From positions 30,655,044 to 30,719,043 of the forward strand of contig CM046850.1 in assembly GCA_025618425.1 (NCBI GenBank): a stretch of 64,000 nucleotides of DNA, written 5' to 3'. The stretch's first letter is position 1. Every line of letters starts with the position of its first letter. The stretch comes from Heliocidaris tuberculata. Taxonomy: Eukaryota > Echinodermata > Echinoidea > Camarodonta > Echinometridae. This document shows, in pieces, positions 15,301-23,875 of this stretch. Under the pieces are notes generated by a model. The model was given only the letters and a program-made list of their open reading frames with translations, ran no database searches and was not told the origin of the DNA. The position numbers and the translations under genes were made by a program.

Positions 15301-18300
15301 GATTAGAACGTGCATTAGGGAGAGGGGTAGGCCTTATAGGCCAGGAGCCTGTCCCGAAATAGTCACCCCATTTTACCGATAAGATTTGATCCCGTAAAGT
15401 TACTGAGACTATCTAAGTCAATGACAAAAAGGTTGTCAGCCTGACCGTATAGCCGCCGGCTTTAGCCCCCAGTGTTCCCAAAAGAGACCCCAAAGTCGGG
15501 TCGATTTCATCCCATCTCCCCCATGCACCAAACTTTGTCAGTAGGAAGTAGTATGACTGGACATTAAAAAACACAAGAAACTGACAAAAATTTCCGTCGG
15601 GATTGGGTGTCAGACGGCCCCTAAAATTGGGGTAAATTTTTCCCCTTGAAGCCCAGGGGCCAAATTTTGTCAGAAGGAAGAGCTATGGATGTACATTCCA
15701 AAAATATAAAAACTGACAAAATTGTCAACCGGGAAGGGGGTGTCAGACCACCTGAAAATGAAAACCCCAAAGTGCCCCTTGACAACGCTTTGTCCCCCCC
15801 CCCCCCAAAAAAAATGCTCTGTTTGTAAAGAAAAAACATTTTCTTACATTCTGACTATGATAATTCAAAAGTGTTTTATTCAATTCACTTTAAATTTTCA
15901 TAACACAAGTTTGAGTATAATAATCTTCTTGCGGTGCAATTTGGTGTTAATTGGTCTTTTGATTAAAGTTATTAAATTGTGAAAAATACATTGCTTTCTC
16001 AAAAGTAGCCAAAAAATATTGTCAGGATTATGTAAACACACCCATTGACCATCTGACAAGGCATAATAGAGGAGCTTGCTTGGTATCTGTGCAATTAACA
16101 CATGAATAGTACATTTCAGCCTGGCAGTCACATACCACAAATACCTGAAAAGCTCTTCTATCATGCCTTGTCAAACAGGTGAAGATGGACAATGGGTGTG
16201 TTTACATAATCATGACAATATTTTTTGGCTACTTTTGAGAAAGCAATACGTTTTTCACAATTTAATAACTTATTAATCAAAAGACCAATTAACACCAAAT
16301 ATTATACTCAAAATTATGTTATGAAAATTTAAAGTGAATTGAACAAAATACTGTTGAATTATCATAGTCAGAAGGTAAGAAAATGGTTTTTCTTTACATA
16401 CAGAGCATTTTTTTTTGGGGGGGGGGCAAAGCGTTATCAAAGGGCACTTTGGGGTTTTCATTTCGGGGGGTCTGACACCCCCTTCCCGTTTGACAATTTT
16501 GTCAGTTTTTATATTTTTGGAATGTACCCCGGGCTTCAAGGGCAACATTTTACCCCAATTTTTAGGGGCCGTCTGACATCCCATCCCGACCGAAATATTT
16601 GTCAGTGTTTTTGTTTTTTTGTTGTTGTTGTTTTGTTTTTTTTTTTTTTTTTTATTTCCAGTCATACTACTTCCTACTGATATAGTTTGGTGTATGGGGG
16701 AGATGGTGTGAAATTAACCCGACTTTGTGGTCTCTTTTGGGGGCTCTGGGGGCCAAACCCGGCGGCTACGGTCAGGCTGACAACCTTTTGGTCAATGACT
16801 TAGATGGTCTAAGTAACTTTACGGGGTCAAATCTTATGGGCAAAATGGGGTGACTATTTCGGGACAGACTCCCAGACTATTAATACAAATACTAGGAAGT
16901 GATCAGACATATCATTTATTATTATGCCAGTATTTATGTGTTCAGTGGAGTTAGTGAAAATGTTGTATATAAGGGTTGAGGAGTTATTGGATATTCGGGT
17001 GGGTTTGTTAATTACGTGTGCAGGGATAATCTCTTTCATTTTGTATTTTTCCTGATCGCGTTAAATACCGCGAAAGATGGGAAAGATGTGTAAACGCAAT
17101 AGAAATCGGAAAAATTCAGATAATAACAAACGCTGGGAACCTGGGCCCGTATTCAATTCAATACTTAAGAGTGAAATATGAGTAGTTTACTTAGTTTTCG
17201 GCTGAGATAAAATACTTAAGCAATTTTGGTATTCAGTTGAATCTTTTGGCTAAGTATTTTACCCTAGGTCTAAGACAGCTCCCTAGCAGACTTAAACCAA
17301 TTACTTGATTGGCCCTGGCAGGTATGTGGCTTTCATACATACGCGCAGTAGTATAAGCTGCGCACAAGCAAACCATGTAAGCGCGCATCTACTGTGACGC
17401 ATTTATTGCGCATGATTTTGGACAGGACATGTGACGTCACAATGGATATCAGTAAGTATTTTGCCTCAAAGTCGGGTTACTAAAGAAAAATACCTTAAAG
17501 TGATCTGAATACGAGTTAAGCCATTTTACTTAGCCGAGTTAAATACTTAGTAATTTACTTACTTAATGCGCGTTTTTAATTGAATACCGGCCCAGAGGCG
17601 GAGCACCCGGGGGGGGGGGACAGGGGGAAAAGTGCCCCCAACTTTTTCAAGTACCCCAAAAGTGCCCCTTTTTATCTATGAAAAGTGCCCCTTTTCACCT
17701 TCTGATAAGTGGTCCTTTTAACCTCATTAAGTACCCCTTTTAAGATAAATGCCCCTGTTTTCGCCTGATTAGTGCCCATTTTCCGTTCTAATAGTGCAAT
17801 TTTCCCTTCTAATACGTGCCCCTTTTCATAGCTGATAAGTGCCCATTTTTCTTCGTATGACTGGCCCTTCTTCTTTCTAATAAGTGCCCTTTTCACCTTC
17901 TGATAAGTGGCCCTTTTAACCTCCTACATGAGTGCCCCTTTTGAAATCCGATAAGTGCCCCTGTTTTCGTCTGATTAGTGCCCATTTTCCGTTCTAACAG
18001 TGCAATTTTCCCTTCTGATAAGTGCCCTTTTTCACCCCTGATAACTTTACCTTTTTAATTGCCCCCTTTTACTTCTGATCAGTGCCCCTTTTCCTTTCTA
18101 ATGGTATCATTTTCCCCTTTGATAAGTGCCCCTTCTGTCTTTTGACAGTGAGTGCCCCTTTCAACCTATATATCCCGATGTCGCTTACAAACTGTGCCCT
18201 AAAGTTCAGAAAAGAGCCATATGTCTAGCTACAAATAATCAGAGAGGCTTCATAATAATACATGTAATAGATTCCCCTACTGATATCAGCACAAAGTGAG

Positions 18301-20313
18301 GCAGTGGAGTAGTTGGCAAGAGGGGCACAATGCCCTAGATTATACAATATTAATCATTGCCCCTAAATCATAAAAGAAATGGGGGGAAAAAATTCTAAAA
18401 TTTTTCTAAAAACTCGCTCGCTACGCTCGCTCGCATTTACTATACAATCTTCTTATCATATTAGGGAAATCGCTGTGTATAATTAAATACCATAGCCTTC
18501 AGCGTTAGAAAACAATCTTAAATTTTTTGCTCGCTAAAGTATTTACATTGTAGAAGAAACTCATCATTCAAACATAACGCATATGAACTTTGTTTTACAT
18601 ATTGTTTTCTAAAATAAATGTTAGAGTGTATCCAAAACTTCTTTCTAACCTATATATGAGTAACGTGCTTTGAGCCTTATGTGTAACTTATTTCGCACTT
18701 ATCTCCAATTCAATTCAATTCAATGCAATGGTTTTATTATGTTCTCATCGCAGCAGTAATGATGCTGAATTGTGAAAATATTTACAGATTAAAAATGAAC
18801 ATCAAAATACATCAAAATGCAAGTTTCACCAAAAAACATATATAGAGTAATGGGATATAAGAACGACATAATAATAAACCAATAAACAAGACCGTTATGA
18901 GTAACTTACATGTAACGTCTGTGAACAGGAGCCGCGGAGCGTTTTTGAAAGTGGGGGGCTGATCTGATTTCATTCATTGATGACAATTTTCGAGCCTTTT
19001 TCCGACATTTTTTTAGCGTGTCTACTCAAAAATGTGGGGGGGGGGCTGCAGCCCTCCCCCCCCCCCCCCCGTTTCCGCAGCCCATGGTGAACGTGTGTCA
19101 ACGATCGTATAACTTACCTACAACTTATGGCCCGCGTATGGGGGACATATAGTAGTAGGAGTATTTATTTCCATATAAAAAACATAATGACAATAATATA
19201 CAGTGGATTGCCCACATTCAACTTAACCGACATAGGAAGGCTGGTTTCCGTGGGGTCCGGAACAAGTATAATACGGCCTTTCTTATTTTGTAATTTTTGG
19301 AGGCGTTCGGTGTATTTCTTGAAAACTGCATAGAAATTGCCATAGTTTTCCCAGAAAGCCCACCATTTGACCAATTTTCTTCAACATATTGTCTTTATGT
19401 AAATTCCTGTTCAAATTTACATCAACTAAGACGCCAAGGTACGTGACGTAATGAACTTGCTCTATTGAGATATCATTCAATGAAACTCGCAGGACATTCT
19501 GTTTGGATATTGAGTGGTTGCTTCCGATGAGCATACAAACTATTTTTGACAGTTGACACTTAATTTGTTTTGGCACATCCAGTAATACATATTTTCTAAG
19601 TCTGAGTTAAAAGCTAGTTCAATTTTATGTAAAGAAGGATGTGAAAAATATAAAACAGTACCATCAGCATACAATTGAACATGGCAGGTTTTGATACAAT
19701 TACAAATTACAAATACTAAGTCATTTATATAAATGATGAAGAGCAGTTGCCCTAGGAGGGAACTTTGAGGCACACCACACTCAATTAAAAAAAAAAATTG
19801 TGGCATGCACAAAATGTTTCGACGACCTCGCCGTTCTACGACGTATACCAACTTTTTAGAGAAATTTTGATACGTCGGCAAAATTGTTTCTAAATTGTCA
19901 ATACGTTACAGTGCCATAAAATACAAAATTAGAAACACAATTATCGGAATTACAATGAATACTGCAATTGATCAGGATTAAATTCATTCATAGTTTGATA
20001 TATCTAAAACATATTCGACCTCTCGCTGCATATGTATATGAATAGACACACAACCAGAAATCAGATATATCAGAATGAATGGATAATGATCTCAGCTGAG
20101 TTCTAAGTCTGCTCAGCCAATATACATGTATCTCGAGAACTAAGACTTCATTCTGTTTATTGTACAACTATACTTCCAGGGAACATTTTCCTCGGGGAAG
20201 AAACTTACCTCGTTTTCTCCAACTTGAGGTACGGGGGTATTTGCTTTTACCCGCAGAGAATCTGCATCTCCAAATTTTTCAATCACTACAGCACGCATCG
20301 TACGATTAGCCAT
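738..20313 (-). CDS. CRYZ: NADPH:quinone oxidoreductase, zeta-crystallin family (8 exons, complete)
   Basis: Spliced CDS on the minus strand: 20313-20209, 8681-8532, 8111-7951, 6876-6825, 4088-3936, 3497-3396, 1990-1895, 902-738. This totals 984 nt, or 327 residues plus TGA, close to the usual ~329 of vertebrate zeta-crystallins. It is a medium-chain dehydrogenase/reductase without the zinc-binding cysteines. The N-terminal GroES-like part (about 1-120) carries GLDGSGVIDSVGEGV (67-81) and PGDRVYV (86-92). The Rossmann part carries the NADPH-binding signature VNGASGG/FGLAAIQVA (150-165), split by an intron, then GVDIIIETN (214-222) and the C-terminal GWLKP and GASGKTILLIE. The family reduces quinones with NADPH in the cytosol; vertebrate forms also bind AU-rich RNA. 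The start has A at -3 and G at +4. All introns are GT-AG. Intron phases are 0,0,2,0,0,0,0. No frameshift or stop was found. The gene name rests on motif recognition. Confidence 0.93.
1895..1990 (-). CDS. CRYZ: CRYZ exon 7 (residues 242-273)
   Basis: 96 nt, acceptor GTGACAG, donor GTAGGC, phase 0 on both sides. It encodes VLGKRGKTVCTPQNLVFKET and TVMGCALFFCDS, matching the VVGSRG...K(E)xSIxGVxLF block of zeta-crystallins. Found by searching for the block missing between exons 6 and 8. The segment differs from vertebrate sequences at the usually conserved INPR stretch. Confidence 0.88.
2049..2257. mobile_element. MITE with 23-bp TIRs (GGGTGTTTCACAAAGAGTTAA family), copy 1
   Basis: Terminal inverted repeats begin GGGGGTGTTTCACAAAGAG on the left, with the mirror TTAACTCTTTGTGAAACACC on the right. 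The interior holds TCAGATCATGCTCA and GAGATTACGCGTTAAATACC. A second copy lies at about 5255-5430. It is non-coding and sits in CRYZ intron 6. A long A run and C run adjoin the right end. Confidence 0.8.
3195..3225 (+). repeat. Pentameric (ATTCA) tail of a non-LTR retroelement remnant
   Basis: Sequence like a retroelement 3' UTR is followed by a CAATTCAATTCAATT run. The same pentamer tails the LINE fragment ending at about 13442 and another near 18710 (both opposite strand). This points to a dispersed 3'-truncated LINE family with a microsatellite tail. Confidence 0.45.
3396..3497 (-). CDS. CRYZ: CRYZ exon 6 (residues 208-241)
   Basis: 102 nt, acceptor TTCCAG, donor GTATGT, phase 0 on both sides. 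It encodes EAFGPKGVDIIIETNVDINF and then the ELAARMGRIM segment that precedes the conserved V-x-G strand. Confidence 0.9.
3936..4088 (-). CDS. CRYZ: CRYZ exon 5 (residues 157-207)
   Basis: 153 nt, acceptor TTTCAG, donor GTGAGT, phase 0 on both sides. It encodes FGLAAIQVAHGLGASKVVG and GTEKGRELVKQMGADEVLDY, the helix after the glycine motif and the following strand of the Rossmann fold. Confidence 0.93.
4250..4748. mobile_element. GC-rich insert with possible GGTCACAAC terminal inverted repeats
   Basis: A block rich in CACGCA/GCGTG words sits in AT-rich CRYZ intron 4. GGTCACAACCCTTGGTTT at the left edge is answered by GTTGTGACCATGACAAACCA inside and GTTGTGACTAT at the right edge. Long frames cross it on both strands, including 160 codons on plus at 4284-4766, but none resembles a protein. 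The element class is not known. Confidence 0.4.
5255..5430. mobile_element. MITE of the GGGTGTTTCACAAAG family, copy 2 (one end lost)
   Basis: On the reverse strand this matches copy 1 from the C run at 5420 inwards: TTCACAAAGTGTTAAGTTGG, CTAGTTGCGTGCTGTA, CAGATCATGCTCAGGGG, GAGATTACGCGTTAAATACC. The left terminus is not recognisable, so the copy is truncated. It lies in CRYZ intron 4. Confidence 0.7.
5728..6090. mobile_element. Inverted-repeat element with internal TTCCRAAG units
   Basis: GGTGGGTACGTGCCGCAG near 5730 mirrors CTGCGGCACATACCTACC near 6058. Between them are spaced GTTCCAAAGACC / GTTCCGAAGCCC units. A C run follows the right end. The overlapping frames on both strands look incidental. 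Confidence 0.4.
6619..6675. repeat. (ATT)n microsatellite
   Basis: About 18 TTA/ATT trinucleotides with one C interruption, in CRYZ intron 4 between 4089 and 6824. Confidence 0.95.
6825..6876 (-). CDS. CRYZ: CRYZ exon 4 (residues 139-156), 52-nt exon
   Basis: A very short exon between acceptor AACAG and donor GTAAGT. It encodes AGFKKGETVLVNGASGG, the start of the NADPH-binding glycine motif. Its phase (2 in, 0 out) joins exons 3 and 5 exactly. Too short to show as a long ORF. Confidence 0.92.
7951..8111 (-). CDS. CRYZ: CRYZ exon 3 (residues 86-139)
   Basis: 161 nt, acceptor ATAG, donor GTATTT. It encodes PGDRVYVFQPITGTYAEF and then KLPNNMSYEEGAVLPNPYF, the linker into the nucleotide-binding domain. 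It ends in phase 2 (AG of an AGA Arg codon finished in exon 4). Confidence 0.92.
8532..8681 (-). CDS. CRYZ: CRYZ exon 2 (residues 36-85)
   Basis: 150 nt between acceptor CTAG and donor GTAGGT. It encodes VLIRMKAAGINELDLRIR, then the substrate-site loop and GLDGSGVIDSVGEGV, the conserved glycine-rich GroES-like segment. A donor four bases downstream (GTATCT) would break the frame with exon 3, so the GTAGGT donor is preferred. Confidence 0.92.
8955..9290 (+). pseudogene. Ty3/gypsy retrotransposon RNase H domain fragment
   Basis: The conceptual frame gives NASKNGIGAVLLQQ, AYASRSMTDAETRYAQIEK, LLAITYACERFHQYIYG and VETDHKPLIPLF, the ordered blocks of a Ty3/gypsy RNase H domain. The first catalytic Asp is Asn here. 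A 15-A run at about 9090 shifts the frame inside the expected EKE-LLA motif, and a premature TAG sits near 9258 (expected CAG). No LTR, reverse transcriptase or integrase is attached. A dead fragment in CRYZ intron 1. Confidence 0.88.
10590..11395. repeat. Tandem duplication of a ~395-bp C-run/CAAA-rich unit
   Basis: Two direct copies start at about 10595 and 10988. Each has ACATCTAACAGTTACATG, a C/A-rich block, AAGAATTAAGTTCAACTAAG, a C run, (CAAA)n, GAAAGTTCAATTTATAAAGT, GGAGCCGAATTTTCACAAAT, GAATCGATCxGAATCGAT and a final C run. The mirrored frames full of K or F/V are microsatellite artefacts. A partial third relative may lie at 11765-11825. Confidence 0.8.
12250..12309. repeat. (TA)n microsatellite
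   Basis: About 28 TA dinucleotides in CRYZ intron 1. Confidence 0.95.
12689..13018. mobile_element. MITE of the CCTTAAAGGGATTCGGTAAC family, copy 1 (truncated)
   Basis: Starts with CCTTAAAGTGATTCGGTAAC and matches, in reverse, the complete copy at 35987-36366 through GCCTGGCTATATATTTATCC, after which the similarity stops at about 13017. The far TIR is missing. It lies directly beside a LINE fragment. Confidence 0.7.
13040..13432 (-). pseudogene. Non-LTR retrotransposon reverse-transcriptase core fragment
   Basis: On the minus strand, broken frames give NYRPISLLTSFSK, FLDFSKAFD, HYGIHGEAMEWFRNYLTDRK, TCGVP and FADDTDFF. This is the order of RT fingers and palm motifs in Jockey/CR1-like LINEs, with the catalytic FADD box intact. 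Stops and indels interrupt it (for example after SFSKIL). It is separated from the next LINE piece by that element's pentameric tail, so it is probably an independent insertion. Confidence 0.8.
13440..13484. repeat. (AATTC)n tail of the adjoining LINE
   Basis: Eight AATTC pentamers. On the minus strand these directly follow AATAAATGTCTTTAAATTG, the apparent 3' end of the LINE at 13485-17050, as expected for CR1/Jockey-type elements that end in short tandem repeats. Confidence 0.75.
13485..15310 (-). pseudogene. Non-LTR retrotransposon (CR1/Jockey-like), 3' part, minus strand
   Basis: Reading right to left: a linker with SPWITNSLLRSINRK (14958-15224), an RT amino-terminal block with FNNYFVNIGPNLA and KSSGSDGI (14585-14881), then a carboxy-terminal block with LYNSLILPYLSYCNLAWGNS (14026-14382), then an untranslated tail. 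The RT catalytic core between 14585 and 14460 is deleted. The endonuclease end of the same element lies beyond a foldback insertion, at 16876-17040. Frameshifts separate the blocks. It is not functional. Confidence 0.85.
15346..16875. mobile_element. Composite foldback element: two inverted copies of one ~830-bp repeat
   Basis: The left end is GGAGCCTGTCCCGAAATAGT and the right end ACTATTTCGGGACAG. Mirror pairs include the ACAACCTTTTxGTCAATGAC segments, the GGAAGTAGTATGACTGGA segments and the TAATAACTT/ACACACCCATTG segments near the centre. The left arm runs to about 16152. The right arm begins partway into the repeat at about 16160. Related single copies lie at 23045-23875 and 35546-35960. 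Small frames shared among copies shift between strands and are not convincing genes. It sits inside a LINE. Confidence 0.85.
16876..17045 (-). pseudogene. LINE endonuclease carboxy-terminal fragment
   Basis: The minus-strand frame reads KPTRISNNSSTLIYNIFTNS and INDMSDHFLVF. The TLIxxIFTN and SDH blocks are the end of an APE-type endonuclease (His of SDH is catalytic). It is the 5'-ward continuation of the LINE at 13485-15310, cut from it by the insertion at 15346-16875. Confidence 0.78.
17143..17593. mobile_element. MITE, 451 bp, GGGCCCGTATTCAATTCAA terminal inverted repeats
   Basis: The left terminus GGGCCCGTATTCAATTCAA is mirrored by TTAATTGAATACCGGCCC at the right. TIR-adjacent arms rich in CTTAAG/ACTTAG words also pair. 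The interior is non-coding. Located in CRYZ intron 1. Confidence 0.8.
17625..18170. repeat. Degenerate minisatellite of AAGTGCCCCTTTT units with ~197-bp higher order
   Basis: About twenty imperfect units of 22-30 bp centred on AAGTGCCCCTTTT separated by TTCTGATA-type spacers. A longer block (CACCTTCTGATAAGTGG through CAATTTTCCCTTCT) occurs at about 17695-17815 and again at about 17893-18015, giving a higher-order period. Units are too divergent and spacers too similar for a CRISPR array. Confidence 0.85.
18707..18730. repeat. (AATTC)n LINE tail
   Basis: CCAATTCAATTCAATTCAAT followed by AATGGTTTTATTATG, which on the minus strand reads as an AATAAAA-bearing 3' end with a pentameric tail. Probably the 3' end of the degenerate LINE lying at 19150-19900. 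Confidence 0.5.
18930..19090. mobile_element. Dispersed C/G-run repeat (GGGGCTGATxTGATTTCA family), copy 1
   Basis: GAGCCGCGGAGCGTTTTTGA, GGGGGGCTGATCTGATTTCA, TGACAATTTTCGAGCC and GTGTCTACTCAAAAATGTG also occur in order at 39415-39590. The right end is GCTGCAGCCC, a C run and GTTTCCGCAGCCCATG, roughly mirroring the left GGAGCCGCGGAGCG. Non-autonomous DNA element. Confidence 0.6.
19150..19900 (-). pseudogene. Degenerate non-LTR reverse transcriptase
   Basis: Minus-strand frames give CGVPQSSLLGQLLFIIYIND followed by LYADGTVLY, then YVTYLGVLVDVNL. These are RT palm motifs B, C and D of a LINE. The catalytic box reads YADG rather than YADD, so the second aspartate is lost. The frame breaks near 19540 and again near 19283, leaving overlapping frames. 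Located in CRYZ intron 1 just before exon 1. Confidence 0.82.
20209..20313 (-). CDS. CRYZ: CRYZ exon 1 (residues 1-35, start codon)
   Basis: The exon begins with ATG at 20313 and opens MANRTMRAVVIEKFGDADSL, typical of the first beta strand of quinone oxidoreductases. It ends in GAG before a strong GTAAGT donor at 20208. Phase 0. The next exon lies 11.5 kb away. Confidence 0.92.
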
Positions 20314-20460
20314 CTTCTCACCTCGTCAAGTTGCTAGAGAACAGAATACCAAAGGCTCTGCTGTTAAAAACGAATGCACAATTTGTTCCGACACATCCAT
20401 GTTCTGACGGCTACAGCCATTGAGATCGACTGCCCCTGAGATTGACAATGTACCGTACAG
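20314..20460 (-). promoter_or_regulatory. CRYZ 5' UTR and proximal promoter region
   Basis: The sequence upstream of the ATG at 20313 shows no obvious TATA box at a fixed distance. Its extent is defined only by the start codon and the absence of repeats, so the boundary is a guess. Confidence 0.35.
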
Positions 20461-21114
20461 TTCTTTACCAACTCGTCTTCTTCATTTTTTAATATATTTA
20501 AATATTCCGTAAAGCTTATGAATTAAGGTTATAGAAGAGTCTACCTCATAATACATTGTATGAGCGTCTTCATAGGCGCTTTAAAAAAGTGTTCGCCATG
20601 CTACCATGGCATAAAATAGTCAATAACATATAAAGAATAAATTCTATCAAGAACCCAATGACTATACTCCTGCATAGAGAGAGATTAACGTAGATAAAAT
20701 GCCTTGTATGAGACGATTAGTACCGGACAGGGATTCGAACCCTCAACCTGTAATACTGTCAGTGCAACTTTTGTTCTTCAGGGACTTGTTATCAATAATG
20801 ACCGCCACATTTCTGTGACAAATTTGTTCACAGCTAATCAAATGTAAGGAATTTAGTCTTTTAACAATTATCGTAACTTGTTATCGATAACAAGTTTTAT
20901 GAAACAGGGCCCAGATCAAAGTCATGAATGTCAGGTAAGATTCATTTACCGAAAATGTAACTTTTTCCACTAATTTATGTTCTGAAATTATTATCGATAA
21001 AGACTTGTTCACTTCCAATCAGAAACATTGTTTTATGATTTCAAGATTTTAAGATTTATAATTTTAAATTTTATTCCGTTTTTATTTTTCAAAGTATATA
21101 ACAATAACTATTGT

Positions 21115-21785
21115 ATTGTAGGTTTAGTTTTTTAGGGTTACACCATGTAATCTTTCAAGGAATAACAGCCCTGAAAAGGGCTGGTGAGCTCCGGTTAGAG
21201 CTCTGTGGTTCTCGACGTTTCGATTTGTATGCTCTGATCGTCATCAGGAGAATGACTAGAACACTGTTATTAATGTTATATTTACAGACGTATATCAATC
21301 AAATATGATTATTTACGTCTGGGACCGACCTTTAACGTCATCATCCGAAAGACGTGACTGAGATTCGAACCTGGTTCGGATCAGAGTCAATTTGTAGGCG
21401 AATGCAGAGTTGACCGTAGACGTTACCGCGACGAACTCCTGATCCCCTGATCCTCCAATGCCCAGTGGAAGCTATTTATTGCCTACAGACGGGACCGATT
21501 CACAGCCTGCTCATTCTGCTTGGCGCCAATCGGAAATGACAGCGAATTAGAATGCAGCCGTGAATATAAGTCGCGGGCATTTCAGAAATGAGCAGGCTGT
21601 GAATCGGATTCCTTCGTAGGAAATAAATAGCCTCCACTGGGCAGTCATTCTCCTGATGACGATCAGAGCATACTGATTGAAACGTGGAGAACCATAGACC
21701 TCTTAACGGAGCTCACCCGCCCTTTTCAGGGCTCTTATTCCTTGAAAGATTACATGATGTGACCCTGAAAAACTAAACCTACAAT
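21115..21785. mobile_element. Long-TIR element, 671 bp, ~145-bp arms plus inner palindrome
   Basis: The outer arms start ATTGTAGGTTTAGTTTTTT and mirror AAACTAAACCTACAAT. They share TAATCTTTCAAGGAATAA, AGCCCTGAAAAGGGC and CTGATCGTCATCAGGAGAAT. An inner mirror pair occurs at about 21462-21515 and 21590-21645 (CAGCCTGCTCATT / AATGAGCAGGCTG). No transposase is encoded. The frames over the arms are incidental. Confidence 0.82.
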
Positions 21786-23044
21786 TCATTTTTTCCACCA
21801 TGAAAAATTATCACTGATACTTCACTAAATAAATATTGTGCAATTAACAATATAAATATAAATGACAAAGAAACGAAGTGTAGAAACGTTCTTCATCGTT
21901 ACAAGCAATATAAAGCGCATTATAACGTTTAAGTTGTAAGAAATTACAAAAAAAAACAGCGAAGACTACAACATTAAAGTAATTGTATGAAAATGAGAAT
22001 AAAAAGAGACAAGCAAAGAAGCAGAGCTTGTAGAAGCGCTGGTTCCTGGCAAAAGGTAAATCAAAATTCATGCAATACATACAAATTAAACTGAGCTATC
22101 ATGTATAACATGCCCAAAAAGGGGGAAAGACAGAAGAATAAAAAGGGGAAAGAGAAAAAAAAGAGGAAATAAAAGGTGTAGAAAAAAGGAAGACAGATAC
22201 AAGGTCGTGGAAAGCAAACAAATCATATACAAAACAAACATAACAAAACACACTTTTTATCAAAGAAAAAGCAATGAAAGAAATTGTATAAAGAAGCTGA
22301 AAACAGTAAGGACTTAAAGAAGTAAACTTGAAATATGATGGAACCAGAAGTACAGTATGACTGCTAGTAAGAAGAAATAAAATCGTCTTATTAAAACAAC
22401 CAGATTTCCCGTTTAGAAAATTTAGAGGTTTAATGGGAACTTATATCAAAAAACCCGACATGGAATGAACAATGCATATGACAAAGAATTCATTGCAGGC
22501 GCAAATTCTGGCAAGACCCATAAATGTTGGCCAAACATAGGATATTTAAGTATCCCTATGATATGTTAAAATCTGTTGAAATTTTTTTGAATAAGTAGAA
22601 TTAAGACTTTAATATAAAAATAAAACATTTTATAAGATATCAGAACTTTAAACGATTGACTTGCCACGGTAGAAAGAAGGAAGAAGGCAACTTACGTTCA
22701 AGTCGAATACAGCTGATTGAATAAATAAAGTCTTGATAAACCTAGAGTCTCGACTGGTGGATGAAAGAACATTAATGTCCTTATCTCGCCTGAGAATGAC
22801 ATGCGCAAATGATAGACTGCGCATACAGTATGCGTGAGGTCTTGATTTTTTTTGCAGGGTGTTTTCTCTCTGGAGGTATATTCTTATTGAATGCAGCGTA
22901 GCTAAAGACCCTCCCCCACTCATCAAATGGCGAAAATATATAGGAAAAGAAACCACAAAAAAAAAAGAGAGAAAGAAAAAGATAAAGGAGAGAGAGGAAA
23001 AGGAAACATAAGAAGAAGACGATATATAACCCCCTCTCATACTT
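21786..23044. other. No gene seen; AT-rich intergenic sequence
   Basis: Purine-rich AAAAGAGAAA tracts around 22100-22350 and 22925-23010. Several stop-free frames are low-complexity. I see no homology, splice pattern or repeat boundary that I can support. Confidence 0.4.
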
Positions 23045-23470
23045 TTTTCAGGTATCTGTGGTATGTGACTGCCAGGCTGAAATGTACTATTCATGTTTTA
23101 ATTGCACAGATACCAGGCAAGCTCCTCTGTTATGCCTTGTCAGATGGTCAGTGGGTGTGTTTACATAATCCTAACAATATTTTTGGGCTACTTTTGAGAA
23201 AGCAGTACATTTTTCACAATGTAATAACTTATTAATCAAAAGACCAATTAACACCAAATTGCACCTCAAGAAGATTATTAAACTCTAAATTATGTTATGA
23301 AACTTTAAAGTGAATTGAATAGAACGCTTTTGAATTATCATAGTCAGAAGGTAAGAAAATGGTTTTTCTTTACATACAAAGCATTTGGGGGGCAAAGCGT
23401 TGTCACAGGGCTCTTTGGGGTTTTCATTTCAGGGGGTCTGACACCCCCTTCCCGATGGACAATTTTGTCT

Positions 23471-23502
<32 letters not shown>

Positions 23503-23875
23503 GGGGGGGTACTGTACATCCATAGCTCTTCCTTCTGACAAAATTTGGTATCTGGGCTTCAAGGGCAAAATTTTACCCCAATTTTTAGGGGCCGTCTGAC
23601 ACCCCATCCCGACGGAAATTTTTGTCAGGTTTTTGTGTTTTGTAATGTCCAGTCATACTGCTTCCTACTGACAAAGTTTGGTGCATGGGGGAGATGGGGT
23701 GAAATCGACCCGACTTTGGGGTCTCTTTTGGGGGCTCTGGGGGCTAAACCCGGCGGCTACGGTCAGGCTGACAACCTTTTTGTAAATGACTTAGATGGTC
23801 TAAGTAATTTTAAGGGGTCAAATCTTATGAGCAAAATGGGGTGACTATTTCGGGACAGGCTCCTGGCCTAGTTGG
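23045..23875. mobile_element. Foldback-family repeat, single full-length copy
   Basis: It begins TTTTTTCAGGTATCTGTGG and ends TGACTATTTCGGGACAGG, colinear with the left arm (reverse) of the composite at 15346-16875. It holds the same GGGGTCTGACACCCCC, CCGGCGGCTACGGTCAGG and AACCTTTTTGTAAATGACTT blocks. It shows that the family's basic unit is about 830 bp and not itself palindromic. Confidence 0.8.

Noticed and set aside
15646..15828. Peptide shared by frames at 15646, 16273-16665, 23344-23607 and related frames near 35720
   Set aside because: It follows copies of the foldback repeat, changes frame and strand between copies and is full of homopolymer residues, so it reflects nucleotide repeat homology, not a gene.
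17625..18170. Possible CRISPR-like array
   Set aside because: Units are degenerate, spacers are related to each other, the genome is eukaryotic and no cas genes exist; it is a minisatellite.
20700..20770. Intact tRNA gene
   Set aside because: Only a B-box-like word; no cloverleaf, anticodon arm or A box could be drawn.
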